A DNA stretch of 64,000 bases from Propionivibrio sp. (GTDB lineage: Bacteria; Pseudomonadota; Gammaproteobacteria; Burkholderiales; Rhodocyclaceae). Below are positions 25,554 to 35,861 of the stretch, piece after piece. The notes beneath the pieces were generated by a model. That model was not told where the DNA came from, did no database searches, and saw nothing but the letters and a program-made list of their open reading frames with translations. The stretch is taken from assembly GCA_016705685.1 (NCBI GenBank), contig JADJLB010000001.1, forward strand, positions 1,024,422 to 1,088,421. The letters are read 5' to 3'. The position numbers were made by a program, and so were the translations under genes. Each line of letters opens with the position of its first letter. Positions within the stretch are counted from its first letter, which is position 1.

Positions 25554-28283
25554 TCAATCGAAGACGCAGGCCCATAGGGCGCTGACGCCTTCAATACGCT
25601 GTCTCAGTGGGGCGCGTTCGACGTGCGCGCGGCTGACGCCGTCGAGTCGGAAGGCGTGTTGCATGCGGCGAAATTCGCGGTAAGTATCGCGCACCGGATC
25701 GGCCAGCGCTTGCGGGATCAAGCCGAGCTCGGCCGCGATACCAAGCAGGGCGATATTGCCGAGGTTGCCGCACAGGCGCTCATAGGTATGTGCATAGCCA
25801 AGCACGAGGAACTGGACGATGAACTCGACGTCGATCAGGCCGCCGGGGTCCTGCTTGATGTCGAAGTATTCTTCGCGGGCCGTAGCCTGGTTGGCGAGCA
25901 TGCGTTTGCGCATGGACAGTACGTCCTCCCTGAGCTTCGGGAGGTCGCGTTGCTGGCGCAGGATTTCGATCCGCATGGTTTCGAACCGGTTGCCCAGTTC
26001 GGCATCACCGGCACAGAAGCGTGCTCGGGTCAGGGCTTGATGCTCCCAAACCCAGGCTTTCGTCAGTTGGTAGTCGCGGAAGGCGTCGATGGGAGATACC
26101 AGCATCCCCGCGTCGCCATTCGGGCGCAGACGGAAATCGGTTTCGAATAGCATGCCGGCCGATGTCCGGCCCGATATCCAGGTGTTCAGGCGTTGCACGA
26201 GGCGCGCATAGAGCTCGCCTGCGCCCGGTTCCGGGTCGTTGTGCAGGAAAACCAGGTCAAGATCGGAGCCGTAGCCGAGTTCCTTGCCGCCCAGTTTTCC
26301 ATAGGCGATGATGGCCAGTTTGGGTGGGCGTTCCGGGTGCGGATGACGGTTCTTGAGCTTTTCCCAGCAGAGGTCGAGCGTGGTCTGCAGCACGATATCG
26401 GCGAGCTCGGTCAGGTAATCGGCCAGACGTTCCACGGTTTGCAGGCCGGCGATGTCCTGTGCCAGCAAGCGGAAGACCTGGGCATGATGCACCTCGCGCA
26501 GGACATCCATTTCGCGTTCCGTGTCGCCGAGATGCTCGGCGAGGCGCTGGCTTAACTCGGCGCGGAACGCCGCCTGGTCGGTGGCGGTTTCGTACAGGCT
26601 CGGATCGAGCACTTCGTCGAGGAGGATCGGATGGCGGGTCAGGTAGTCGGCCGCCCAGGAGGAGCTGCCGATGATTTCGGCCACTTTGCATAGCGTCAGC
26701 GGGTATTGTTGCAACAGCGCCAGATAAGCTCCCCGCCGGCTGATCGTTTCAAGAAATCCGAGACCGCGCTGCCAGGTTGCGTCGGGCGAGTTCGTGGCCG
26801 CGGCCGCTTCAATCAGACGGGGGCCGAGGGCGTCGAGACGCTCGCGGTTTTGTGTCGGGAGTTGCTGGTATTTTGCGCTTCGGCGGAAGCTGGTGAGTTG
26901 CTCCAGCATTACCTGCGGCTTTTTGAATCCATGTTCGGAAAGCGCTTCAAGGGCGTCTTCGGGATCGGTCTGTTCAAACCACAACCCGGCCAGTGCGTGG
27001 GTGCCGTCGTCCGGGCTGGAAAAAATTTCTTCGAAGTGCCTGGCGACGCGCTGTCGGTGCGCGTCAAGTACAGCGAGCATGGACGGCCAGTCAGGAAAGC
27101 CCATGGCGATGGCGATCAGCCGTCGATCTTCACTGTCGGTCGGCAGCATGTGCGTTTGGGCGTCGTTGATGTATTGCAGACGGTGTTCGAGGCGACGCAG
27201 GAATTCGTAAGCGGCAACCAGTTCATCCGCGCTTTCGGCGGGCAGTTGGCGGCGCGCCACGAGCAGGGGCAACACCTTGAGCGTGGGGCGAATCTGAAAG
27301 GATGGATCGCGACCGCCGCGAATCAACTGGAAAACCTGCGCGATGAATTCAATTTCCCGGATGCCGCCCGGGCCGAGCTTGATGTGGTCGGCCATGTCCT
27401 TGCGGACAACCTCGCGACGAATCTGGGCGTGCAGTTCGCGCATGGCATTTATCGCGCCGAAATCGAGATATTTGCGGAAGACGAAAGCGCGCGCGATGGT
27501 TTCAAGGGTACTACGCCATTCCGGCTGCAGCGTGCTGTCTGCGTTCATCACACGCGCCTTGATCCAGGCGTAGCGTTCCCATTCGCGCCCCTGCGTAATG
27601 AAGTAGTTTTCGAGCGAGTCGAGCGAACAAACCAGAGGGCCGGACTCGCCATTCGGCCGCAGACGCATATCGACCCGGAAAACCTGGCCATCGCCGGTAA
27701 TCTCATCAAGCACGGCGATCAGACGCTTGCCGAGCCGCTGAAAGAATTCATAAGCCTCGATTTTTCGGGTACTACCCGAGAGGCCGGCGGTTTCGCCGTC
27801 TTCGGGGTAAATGAAGATGTAATCGACATCGGATGAAACGTTGAGCTCGCGTCCGCCGAGCTTGCCCATGCCGATAACCATCAGACGCTGCGCCTGCCCT
27901 TGCCTGTCCAGGGGTTCGCCGAACTGGCCAGCGAGCTGTCGGTGAACAAAATCAAGCGCGAAGTTGGTTGTTACATCGGCAAGTTGCGTCATGGTTTCGA
28001 CAACGTGGGCGAGCGGTGCTCTTTCGCCGATGTCGCTCACTATGAGGGCGGCCATGATGCGCTGGCGCAGGCGTCGCAGGGCGCGCTTGAGGCTTTCCTC
28101 GTCGGATGGCCCCTCGGCGGCGAGAAACCCCAGCATCAGGCCACTGTCCAGGCGATGGTTGGCGAATTCCTTCAGCCAGCTTACGAGCTCCGGTTGCGCT
28201 TCGAGCAGATGCCGCAGGTAGCGGCTGTGCGTTAGCGCCGGGTGCCACTCGGAAGGGAACGGGTTATCTGAGGTGAGGGTCAT
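25554..28283 (-). CDS. glnE: Bifunctional glutamine synthetase adenylyltransferase/deadenylase GlnE
   Basis: A 909-residue protein that adenylylates and deadenylylates glutamine synthetase in response to PII/glutamine. Two nucleotidyltransferase domains carry the G-G-x...DxD sites: 'GMGKLGGRELNVSSDVDYIF' (N-terminal, deadenylylase) and 'AYGKLGGKELGYGSDLDLVF' (C-terminal, adenylylase). The start at 28283 (MTLTSDNPFPSEWH) is preferred; the frame stays open further upstream but would collide with the yhdP promoter region. Slightly shorter than the 946-residue E. coli protein. Divergent from yhdP; the DyP gene follows. Confidence 0.95.
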   Translation of the reverse strand: MTLTSDNPFPSEWHPALTHSRYLRHLLEAQPELVSWLKEFANHRLDSGLMLGFLAAEGPSDEESLKRALRRLRQRIMAALIVSDIGERAPLAHVVETMTQLADVTTNFALDFVHRQLAGQFGEPLDRQGQAQRLMVIGMGKLGGRELNVSSDVDYIFIYPEDGETAGLSGSTRKIEAYEFFQRLGKRLIAVLDEITGDGQVFRVDMRLRPNGESGPLVCSLDSLENYFITQGREWERYAWIKARVMNADSTLQPEWRSTLETIARAFVFRKYLDFGAINAMRELHAQIRREVVRKDMADHIKLGPGGIREIEFIAQVFQLIRGGRDPSFQIRPTLKVLPLLVARRQLPAESADELVAAYEFLRRLEHRLQYINDAQTHMLPTDSEDRRLIAIAMGFPDWPSMLAVLDAHRQRVARHFEEIFSSPDDGTHALAGLWFEQTDPEDALEALSEHGFKKPQVMLEQLTSFRRSAKYQQLPTQNRERLDALGPRLIEAAAATNSPDATWQRGLGFLETISRRGAYLALLQQYPLTLCKVAEIIGSSSWAADYLTRHPILLDEVLDPSLYETATDQAAFRAELSQRLAEHLGDTEREMDVLREVHHAQVFRLLAQDIAGLQTVERLADYLTELADIVLQTTLDLCWEKLKNRHPHPERPPKLAIIAYGKLGGKELGYGSDLDLVFLHNDPEPGAGELYARLVQRLNTWISGRTSAGMLFETDFRLRPNGDAGMLVSPIDAFRDYQLTKAWVWEHQALTRARFCAGDAELGNRFETMRIEILRQQRDLPKLREDVLSMRKRMLANQATAREEYFDIKQDPGGLIDVEFIVQFLVLGYAHTYERLCGNLGNIALLGIAAELGLIPQALADPVRDTYREFRRMQHAFRLDGVSRAHVERAPLRQRIEGVSALWACVFD

Positions 28284-28467
28284 GTTTGCGTGTAATCGTC
28301 GCTGGGTGCGTGGATGATTCGCCACGTTCGCCATCCCCGGGAGGCAGTACGGCGTGGTTTGCTGCGGCAATGCCGGTACAATCGAGCCTTCGATATGTTT
28401 CCAAGTATCACACCATTCTAGTGACGCTTCCCGGCAATTGGCAAAGCATTCCGCAGGCGACAGGCCC

Positions 28468-31400
28468 ATGAGGCTCGGCCGGGGCTTGCGTTCGGCGCTA
28501 TACCACCGTTTTCACGTGCTGGTGCCTTTCGTATCGAACCGGCTTGTGCGTGGTCTGGGGCGTGCCCTGGTGTGGGGCTTCTGGCTGGCCTATTTCGGTT
28601 TTGTGCTGACGATCCTGGCGCTACGCTACAGTGTCCTGCCCCACATCGAAGACTATCGGGCCGATATCGAGCGTCTGGCCAGCCAGGGGCTGGGCCAAAC
28701 CGTCAGTATCGGGCGGATCGAGGCCAGCTGGGAGGGAATCAATCCGGATCTGACTTTGCTCGATGTGCGCATCGCCGACGCCGATGGTCTGCCGGCACTG
28801 GCTTTTTCGCGTATCGAAGCGATTTTGTCCTGGTGGTCGGTGCCCAGCGCCCAACTCACGCTGCGCCTGTTGCGCATTGACGAGCCAACGCTGAATTTGC
28901 GGCGCCACGCCGATGGGCATATTTTTGTAGCCGGCATTCCACTCAGCCAGGAGCAAAGCGATAACGATGTTTCCGACTGGGTTCTGGCGCAAAAGCGAAT
29001 CCGCATCCGCGGCGCGACCCTGGTGTGGGAAGATGAACTGCGCGGCGCGCCCGCCCTGGTGCTTGAGGATCTGAATTTCTCGCTGGACAATGACGGAAAA
29101 CACCATCGTTTCGGCTTGACCGCGCTGCCGCCTGAAGTTCTGGCAGCAAAAATCGATGTTCGCGGTGATTTCAAGGGCAAGGATATCGACCAGTTCGAGT
29201 CCTGGTCGGGGCAGGTGTATGGCGAGATCGGCTACGCCGACCTGGCCGTCTGGCAGCAGTGGATCGATTATCCGTTGTCGTTGCCTCGCGGGCGGGGCGC
29301 CTTGCGCGCCTGGCTAGCCTTTGCCGACGGGGGGCCAAGCGAGATCTCGGCCGATATTTCGCTGCAGGACGTCAGCCTGAGTCTGGCCAAGGATCTCCCC
29401 GCGCTGGATCTGGCGTATCTTTCGGGGCATCTCGGCGGAAAAATTTCCGGGCCTGGTTTTGCTCTGACCGGACGACGTGTCGAGCTGGAGATAAGCAGGG
29501 CGTTCACTCAGGGTCACAATGCACGTGAAACGATACTGATCGAGCCGATGGACTTCCAGGTGAATTGGCAGCCCGAGCCCGATGGAAAAACAGTAGTCGG
29601 CAGCGCCAGTGCCAGCCGGATCGACCTCGGCGCACTGGCCAAGCTGGCCGACCATTTTCCCTTTGACCCGCGTGCGCGACAGGCACTGTTCGATTTTGCG
29701 CCGCGCGGCCAGGTGAGTGGTCTGAGTGCGCAGTGGAACGGCGATGCGGAGCATCTTCAGACCTATTCAGTCAAAGCCGGGTTCGAAGCGTTGGCGCTCA
29801 AGGCACGTGGCGCCTACCCGGGAACGTCCGGCCTGTCGGGCACGCTCGAGGCCAATGATAAGGGCGGCAGCGCAACGCTGCGCTCGAAAGACATGACCAT
29901 TGATCTGCCGGGGGTATTTCCGGAGTCGCTCATTGCGCTCGATACGCTCAATGCCTATGCCAAATGGAAAATCAGCGAGGGCGTCGTCGATGCCGTGTTG
30001 ACGCGCGCCGAATTTGCCGGGCCGGAGGCGGCCGGCACGGCGCAGGGCAAATATCACTACACGGGAAAAGGCCCCGGCACCATCGATTTGAATGCGGCGC
30101 TGGTCCGCGCCGACGCGCGCGCCGTCTGGCGCTACATGCCGCATGTCGTGGGGGAAAACGCACGTTATTGGCTGCGCGATTCCTTGTTGTCCGGCGGCGC
30201 CAGTGAAGCAAAACTGACGCTCAAGGGCGATCTCGCCAATTTTCCCTTCCTGGACAAAAGCAAAGGTCAGTTCCTGGTGACGGTCAAGGCTCATGACGTT
30301 GTGCTTGATTATGCAAAGGGATGGCCGCGCATCGAGGGGATTGACGGCGACCTCCGGTTCGAGGGCAATGGCATGACCGTGGAGGCGCATCACGGATCGA
30401 TCCTGGGGGCGCAGCTTTCGCATACCCGGGCGGTAATCCCCGATTTTGATGCACCGATCTCGACCCTGACGGTCAAGGGCAGTGTCGATGGGGCGACGTC
30501 CGAGTTTCTCAAGTTCATCGAGAACAGTCCAGTTGCCGAGCGGATCAATCACTTTACCGATGACATGCGGGCCAGCGGGAATGGCCATCTGGACCTGGGG
30601 TTGGTGATCCCGCTGGACGAAGCGAAGCTCGATGATTCGAAGATCGACGGAACGTACCGGCTTATGAACAATGAATTGACGGTGGATGCCGCTTTGCCGC
30701 CGATCAAACAGGTCAATGGGAATGTGCAATTTTCCGGCGACGAGATTCAGGTGTCGGAGATCAATTCCGTATTTCTCGGTGGTCCATTGAAAATCAAGGG
30801 CGGGTCGCAAAAGGACGGGAAAGTGCTGATCACCGCCAATGGCCTGATCGATATCGCGCAGTTGCGCAAACAGTCTGGTTCGCCGCTCCTGGGTCCGCTC
30901 TCCGGGTCGACCCCCTATCGCGCCGAAGTCCGCATCAACAAACGCAACGCCGATCTGGCGATAGATTCCAGGCTGGTCGGGCTGGCTTCGGCTTTTCCCG
31001 AGCCCTTGGGCAAAGCGGCAAGCGACACCATGCCACTCCATTTTGAGAAGAAGCTCCTGCCAAGCGAGCCCGTTGCCAAAGGCAAGATTGCGGAGGTGGC
31101 GGTACGCGATCAAATTGACGCTGCGCTCGGCAATTTCTTATCCATCCAACTCATTCGCAAACAGCAGCCCGGCGGTTTCCTCACCGAACGTGGAGCGATT
31201 GCGATCGGTCGGCCGTTGCAGTTGCCCGATGCCGGCGTCACGCTGTCGCTGAGCGCAAAGAAATTGGATATCGATTATTGGCGCCGCCTGCTTCGTTCCA
31301 CGGAAGCGGTCGCGTCTGCTGGAACCAAGCCATCGCCCCCCTTTGTCGATTCGATCAACATCAAGACCGACGACCTTCAGTTATTTGGACGGCATTACAA

Positions 31401-32466
31401 TGACGCCGATCTGAGCGTTGCGCCGGGCGCCGCACAGTGGAAAATCCGCATGGCATCTCGGCAGGCCAACGGGGATCTGCAATGGGATGTGGCAGAACAA
31501 GGGAAATTGACGGCGCGTTTCAAGAACATTGCCTTCGATTCATCGACGGAACCCGCGGGACCTGATATAGGCGAAGTAATCAAAGAACTGCCAGCGCTAG
31601 ATATCGTGGCCGATGAATTTTCTATTGGCATACGCCGCTTTGGCCGGCTCGAATTGCAGGCGAACAACGAAGGCAGCGTTTGGCAGCTAAACCGGATACA
31701 GATGAGCAATCCGCATGGCAACCTTTCAGGCAAGGGCCAATGGCAGATCGCCGGAGGAAAGAACCTGACGCATCTCGATTTCAAGATAGACAGCGGCGAT
31801 GTCGGTAAATTATTGGAACGACTCGGCTACCCTGGCACGCTGCGGGCTGGCAAGGCCCAACTTGGGGGTAAGTTGGAGTGGTCCGGCCCGCCGACTTCGC
31901 TCGATTACGCTTCCTTGAGTGGCGATATGAGTCTTGAGGCGAGCAATGGGCAATTCCTGAAACTGGATCCCGGTGCTGCCGGCAAGCTGCTCGGCCTGAT
32001 CAGCCTGCAGGGACTGCCACGTCGCATATCGCTTGATTTCAAGGATGTATTCAGCCAGGGTTTTGCCTTTGACAGCATTGCCGGAAAGGTTTCGGTCGCC
32101 AGTGGGATGATGCGGACCGAGCGTTTGCAGATCGACGGGCCTTCGGCGCGCGTGGTGATGCGCGGCGAGGTTGATCTCAAGAATGAAACGCAACGGTTAA
32201 ACGTAAACGTTCAACCCGAACTGGGCGGCACTGCCGCGCTGGGCGTCGGGATCATCAATCCGATTGCCGGGGTCGCCACATTGTTTGCCCAAAAACTGTT
32301 GCAGAATCCGCTTAACCGTATGTTTGGCTTTGACTATCTGATCACCGGAAAGTGGGACGATCCCAAAGTTGAAAAGCTCACCGGTAACGAGCCGGGAACG
32401 AACGTGCCGCGTTTGCCGTCAACCTCCAATCCAGCGGGAGTCGCCAGTGAATCTCCGATCAAGTGA
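28468..32466 (+). CDS. yhdP: YhdP family protein (AsmA-like, phospholipid transport)
   Basis: A 1332-residue protein with one N-terminal membrane helix (about residues 30-55) and a very long, repetitive beta-rich periplasmic region with the AsmA-like C-terminal domain. Relatives (TamB/YhdP/AsmA) form bridges that move phospholipids between the inner and outer membranes. The Met at 28468 starts the conserved 'ALYHRFHVLVPFV' region; upstream codons are unlikely. The stop overlaps the nitrilase gene by 20 nt. Function is taken from the E. coli homologue. Confidence 0.9.
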   Translation: MRLGRGLRSALYHRFHVLVPFVSNRLVRGLGRALVWGFWLAYFGFVLTILALRYSVLPHIEDYRADIERLASQGLGQTVSIGRIEASWEGINPDLTLLDVRIADADGLPALAFSRIEAILSWWSVPSAQLTLRLLRIDEPTLNLRRHADGHIFVAGIPLSQEQSDNDVSDWVLAQKRIRIRGATLVWEDELRGAPALVLEDLNFSLDNDGKHHRFGLTALPPEVLAAKIDVRGDFKGKDIDQFESWSGQVYGEIGYADLAVWQQWIDYPLSLPRGRGALRAWLAFADGGPSEISADISLQDVSLSLAKDLPALDLAYLSGHLGGKISGPGFALTGRRVELEISRAFTQGHNARETILIEPMDFQVNWQPEPDGKTVVGSASASRIDLGALAKLADHFPFDPRARQALFDFAPRGQVSGLSAQWNGDAEHLQTYSVKAGFEALALKARGAYPGTSGLSGTLEANDKGGSATLRSKDMTIDLPGVFPESLIALDTLNAYAKWKISEGVVDAVLTRAEFAGPEAAGTAQGKYHYTGKGPGTIDLNAALVRADARAVWRYMPHVVGENARYWLRDSLLSGGASEAKLTLKGDLANFPFLDKSKGQFLVTVKAHDVVLDYAKGWPRIEGIDGDLRFEGNGMTVEAHHGSILGAQLSHTRAVIPDFDAPISTLTVKGSVDGATSEFLKFIENSPVAERINHFTDDMRASGNGHLDLGLVIPLDEAKLDDSKIDGTYRLMNNELTVDAALPPIKQVNGNVQFSGDEIQVSEINSVFLGGPLKIKGGSQKDGKVLITANGLIDIAQLRKQSGSPLLGPLSGSTPYRAEVRINKRNADLAIDSRLVGLASAFPEPLGKAASDTMPLHFEKKLLPSEPVAKGKIAEVAVRDQIDAALGNFLSIQLIRKQQPGGFLTERGAIAIGRPLQLPDAGVTLSLSAKKLDIDYWRRLLRSTEAVASAGTKPSPPFVDSINIKTDDLQLFGRHYNDADLSVAPGAAQWKIRMASRQANGDLQWDVAEQGKLTARFKNIAFDSSTEPAGPDIGEVIKELPALDIVADEFSIGIRRFGRLELQANNEGSVWQLNRIQMSNPHGNLSGKGQWQIAGGKNLTHLDFKIDSGDVGKLLERLGYPGTLRAGKAQLGGKLEWSGPPTSLDYASLSGDMSLEASNGQFLKLDPGAAGKLLGLISLQGLPRRISLDFKDVFSQGFAFDSIAGKVSVASGMMRTERLQIDGPSARVVMRGEVDLKNETQRLNVNVQPELGGTAALGVGIINPIAGVATLFAQKLLQNPLNRMFGFDYLITGKWDDPKVEKLTGNEPGTNVPRLPSTSNPAGVASESPIK

Positions 32467-33283
32467 ATCTTCGGTTGCATTGAGGAATGCGCGGGTGGCG
32501 GCGCTGCAAATGGTGTCGACGGCGCAGGTCGCGGAGAATCTGCAGACCGCCGGAGATCTGATAGCGGAGGCGGTTGGCCAGGGCGCTGAACTGGTCGCAT
32601 TGCCTGAATACTTTCCCATCATGGGCATGAAGGATGGAGACAAGGTCAAAGTGCGCGAAGCCGAAGGCCGCGGGCCGATTCAGGATTTTTTGGCGGGGAC
32701 CGCTAGCAAACACGGCGTCTGGCTGGTAGGTGGATCGATTCCTTTGGTGGCTGGCGCTGCGGACAAGGTCTTCAACTCCTGCTTGGCCTACAACCCGCGG
32801 GGAGAGTGCGTGGCGCGTTACGACAAGATTCACTTATTCGGCTTTCAGAAGGGCCGCGAGCGTTACGACGAGAGTGCTTCGATCGAAGCAGGCCAGCAGC
32901 TGGCGAGTTTTGACACACCGTTCGGGCGGGTTGGCCTGTCGATCTGTTATGACATCAGGTTCCCAGAACTCTATCGCGCCCTGGGGGTCACGGACTTGCT
33001 GGTGATCCCGGCGGCGTTTACCGAGACGACGGGGCGGGCCCATTGGGAAATTCTGCTGCGCGCCCGCGCCATCGAAAATCAGTGCTACTTGTTGGCCGTG
33101 GCGCAGGGAGGGAAGCATGCGAATGGCCGTGAAACGCACGGCAACAGCATGCTCATCGACCCCTGGGGCGATGTTCTTGACCGCCGGTCGAAAGGACCGG
33201 GTGTCGTGATCGGCGAGATTGACCACGCGCGAATCGCCGAAGTTCGTGCCAGCCTGCCGGCCTTGCAGCATCGGGTGATGTGA
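32447..33283 (+). CDS. Nitrilase superfamily amidase (Nit1-like, deaminated glutathione amidase)
   Basis: A 278-residue carbon-nitrogen hydrolase with the Glu-Lys-Cys triad: Glu in 'LPEYFP', Lys in 'RYDKIHLF' and Cys in 'SICYDIRFPEL'. The 'FGFQKGRERYDES' stretch resembles Nit1, which repairs deaminated glutathione. The GTG at 32447 with GGGAG 7 nt upstream is the favoured start and overlaps yhdP by 20 nt. It sits between yhdP and tldD, a common betaproteobacterial arrangement. Confidence 0.88.
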   Translation: MNLRSSESSVALRNARVAALQMVSTAQVAENLQTAGDLIAEAVGQGAELVALPEYFPIMGMKDGDKVKVREAEGRGPIQDFLAGTASKHGVWLVGGSIPLVAGAADKVFNSCLAYNPRGECVARYDKIHLFGFQKGRERYDESASIEAGQQLASFDTPFGRVGLSICYDIRFPELYRALGVTDLLVIPAAFTETTGRAHWEILLRARAIENQCYLLAVAQGGKHANGRETHGNSMLIDPWGDVLDRRSKGPGVVIGEIDHARIAEVRASLPALQHRVM

Positions 33284-33357
33284 TGCTTGCCCGCACCAAG
33301 TCGTCTTGGCGCCAAAACTCTTTTATTTGAATTTGAATCGTCTGAATCGGAAACCCA

Positions 33358-34818
33358 ATGACCGCAAATGCGCAAACCCTGCTCGAGCAGGCGCAGAAAA
33401 CCCTGTTGACGCCTTATGGGCTGGATGTGGCCGATCTGAGCAAGGTATTTGGCAAGATCATGTTGCACGATGTCGATTACGCCGACCTCTATTTTCAGTT
33501 CAGCCGTTCCGAGGCGTGGAGTCTGGAGGAGGGCATTGTCAAGTCGGGAAGTTTCAACATTGACGAAGGCGTTGGCGTACGCGCCATCTCGGGCGAGAAA
33601 ACGGCCTTTGCCTACTCCGACGATATTACGCCTCTGGCGCTTGGCGACGCGGCCCTGGCCGTGCGGGCCATCGCCGCAGCGGGGCAACAACGGCGAAGCA
33701 AGGTCATAGCGCCGGGCAGGACAAAATCCGGACATACCCTCTATCCGCCGCTCGACCCGCTCAGCTCGCTCGACGCCGCGGAAAAGGTCAAGCTGCTCGA
33801 ACGGCTGGAATCCTATGCCCGTGCCGAAGATCGGCGCGTCACGCAGGTCATGGCACATATTGCCGGCGAATACGAGGTGGTGCTGGTGGCGGGAAGCGAT
33901 GGGCGGCTGGCGGCAGATATCCGGCCGCTGGTTCGGGTGTCCATTACTGTTATCGTTGAGGGCATGGACGGCAAGCGCGAGCAGGGGTCGGCCGGTGGCG
34001 GCGGGCGTACCGATTACGGTTATTTCAGCGATGCCGTGCTGCGCGGCTATGCGCGCGAGGCGGTCCATCAAGCCGTAACCAATCTTGGCGCACAGCCGGC
34101 GCCAGCGGGGACGATGACCGTCGTGCTCGGTTCCGGCTGGCCCGGCATCCTCTTGCATGAGGCGGTCGGCCATGGCCTGGAAGGCGATTTCAACCGCAAG
34201 GGGAGCTCGACTTTCTCCGGCCGGATCGGCAGTCGCGTCGCCTCGAAAGGCGTTACCGTGGTCGATGACGGCACCCTTCCCGGCCGCCGCGGTTCGCTGA
34301 ACATCGACGATGAAGGCAACCCGACACAGCGCACCGTGCTGATCGAGGACGGCATACTCAAGGGCTACATGCAGGATCGTCTCAACGCCGGTCTCATGGG
34401 TGTGGCGCCGACCGGCAACGGGCGACGCGAATCCTTCGCGCATCTGCCCTTGCCGCGCATGACCAACACCACCCTGCTGGCCGGTGACAAGAGTCCTGAA
34501 GAAATCATCCAATCGGTGAAGAAAGGCATTTACGCGGTCAATTTCGGCGGCGGTCAGGTCGATATCACCAGCGGGAAATTTGTGTTTTCGATGTCGGAAG
34601 CCTACCTGATCGAGAATGGCAAAGTGACAAGTCCGGTCAAAGGGGCGACGCTGATCGGCAACGGGCCCGAAGCGATGAACCAGGTATCGATGATCGGCAA
34701 CGACATGCGTCTTGATCCAGGTGTTGGCACCTGCGGCAAGGACGGACAGAGCGTTCCGGTAGGCGTAGGGCAGCCCACGTTACGAATCGACGGCTTGACG
34801 GTGGGCGGGACCGCCTGA
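33358..34818 (+). CDS. tldD: Metalloprotease TldD
   Basis: A 486-residue zinc protease subunit that pairs with TldE (PmbA) to process or degrade peptides such as microcins. The metal motif HExxxH is seen in '[13 protein letters not shown]', and the C-terminal '[16 protein letters not shown]' supplies the third, Cys ligand of the TldD zinc site. tldE is not in the window. It starts 74 nt after the nitrilase gene and probably shares its transcript. Nothing distinct was seen in the short gap that follows (34819-34874). Confidence 0.96.
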   Translation: MTANAQTLLEQAQKTLLTPYGLDVADLSKVFGKIMLHDVDYADLYFQFSRSEAWSLEEGIVKSGSFNIDEGVGVRAISGEKTAFAYSDDITPLALGDAALAVRAIAAAGQQRRSKVIAPGRTKSGHTLYPPLDPLSSLDAAEKVKLLERLESYARAEDRRVTQVMAHIAGEYEVVLVAGSDGRLAADIRPLVRVSITVIVEGMDGKREQGSAGGGGRTDYGYFSDAVLRGYAREAVHQAVTNLGAQPAPAGTMTVVLGSGWPGILLHEAVGHGLEGDFNRKGSSTFSGRIGSRVASKGVTVVDDGTLPGRRGSLNIDDEGNPTQRTVLIEDGILKGYMQDRLNAGLMGVAPTGNGRRESFAHLPLPRMTNTTLLAGDKSPEEIIQSVKKGIYAVNFGGGQVDITSGKFVFSMSEAYLIENGKVTSPVKGATLIGNGPEAMNQVSMIGNDMRLDPGVGTCGKDGQSVPVGVGQPTLRIDGLTVGGTA

Positions 34819-34874
34819 TCGTCGTGAGATTTCCGCCTGAACAGGAAGCTTCGCGCCGGCGATGCCTTGTGTCC

Positions 34875-35222
34875 CTAATTGATGTTGAAGGACAGCACCA
34901 CCGTGCCCAGCGCCAGAACGCAAAGTCCACCAATGAAGATCATTTCGGCACGGGCTTCAATGCGCGCGGTCGATCCTGTGGATCTCATCGAGACAAATGA
35001 CAGCACAGCACTACTCAAGAACATCAGGGCATCCATCGACAACAGCTTGTCGATGATGACATGCAGTTTCCCGCTGGGTCCCAGTTGTCCGATCGACAAC
35101 ACGGCAACGCAGACGCCGATCATGGTGGCCGAGGTGGGCAGAATGTGGGCCGTCAAACTGGCCGTCGACCGGGCGGCGTGTTCCGGGTGAGATGAGGGCG
35201 ACGGGTCTTCAGCAACTTTCAT
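34875..35222 (-). CDS. Small membrane protein of unknown function
   Basis: A 115-residue protein with a hydrophilic, Ser-rich N-terminus and about three membrane helices (roughly residues 30-48, 63-80 and 95-113). The C-terminus is hydrophobic and ends ...VLSFNIN. I do not recognise the family. It starts 3 nt after the stop of the upstream small gene (35226-35585), so the two probably form one transcript. Convergent with tldD. Confidence 0.6.
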   Translation of the reverse strand: MKVAEDPSPSSHPEHAARSTASLTAHILPTSATMIGVCVAVLSIGQLGPSGKLHVIIDKLLSMDALMFLSSAVLSFVSMRSTGSTARIEARAEMIFIGGLCVLALGTVVLSFNIN

Positions 35223-35225
35223 CGC

Positions 35226-35585
35226 TCAAGCTCGACGAATCTCGCAGTGCCCGTATCCATCGGAGCCCGCTTTGCCGAGCTGCACCAGTTTCCATTCCAG
35301 ACGGATAATTCGCTCGTGCGCCACGATCAGTGCCTGTTCCAGGCGCAAGGCGCGTACGGCGAGGCGGTCCGTAAAATCGTTGCCGGCACGGTTTGCTCTG
35401 GCAACAATCTTCTGAGCTTGTGGTGACGGCGTGTAGCCGTTCAACCACACCGTGCCAATCAGTTCGCGCAGTTGATGCAGTTCGGCCTGATCCATGGTTG
35501 CAGGACGTTCGGGGCGGCACGGGGTGCGCAGCACATTGGCAGGTGATGTCAGCGCGGGGGGCTCGGTTCCTTCAATTTTCAGCAT
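35226..35585 (-). CDS. Hypothetical small protein
   Basis: A 119-residue protein, not recognised. The first ~30 residues are Pro-rich; the rest is helical and basic (ATMDQAELHQLRELIGTVW; RALRLEQALIVAHERIIRLE), suggesting a coiled coil. The ATG at 35585 has a strong ribosome-binding site (GAGGAAA) 7 nt upstream, which makes it a real gene despite the longer open frame that continues upstream. No signal peptide. It is followed 3 nt later by a small membrane-protein gene. The 276-nt region upstream to 35861 holds no visible gene. Confidence 0.6.
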   Translation of the reverse strand: MLKIEGTEPPALTSPANVLRTPCRPERPATMDQAELHQLRELIGTVWLNGYTPSPQAQKIVARANRAGNDFTDRLAVRALRLEQALIVAHERIIRLEWKLVQLGKAGSDGYGHCEIRRA

Positions 35586-35861
35586 GGGTATTTCCTCGTA
35601 GTATTGACGAGTGCTATCGGGTTGTTTGCTTTGCCGAGCGCAAATGAACGATATTCGCCATTGACGCGCCCTGGTTACTGCACGGAGGCGTGATTCAGGG
35701 TTGGGTCGGAGGCAAGCTTTCGACGTCATTCGGGAAAGCGCAACTCCATCGTAGCGTCGGGAACTTAGGCAATTCTTAACGTTGAAAGGATTGGGTATGC
35801 GCCAGGCAACCGATGATTTCGCGCTGTGCCAGGGCAAGCCAAGGATTCGCGCGGGATGGGA

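Noticed and set aside
29767-31113. A 448-codon open frame antisense to yhdP
   Set aside because: Shadow of a long G+C-rich gene; no motif or ribosome-binding site.
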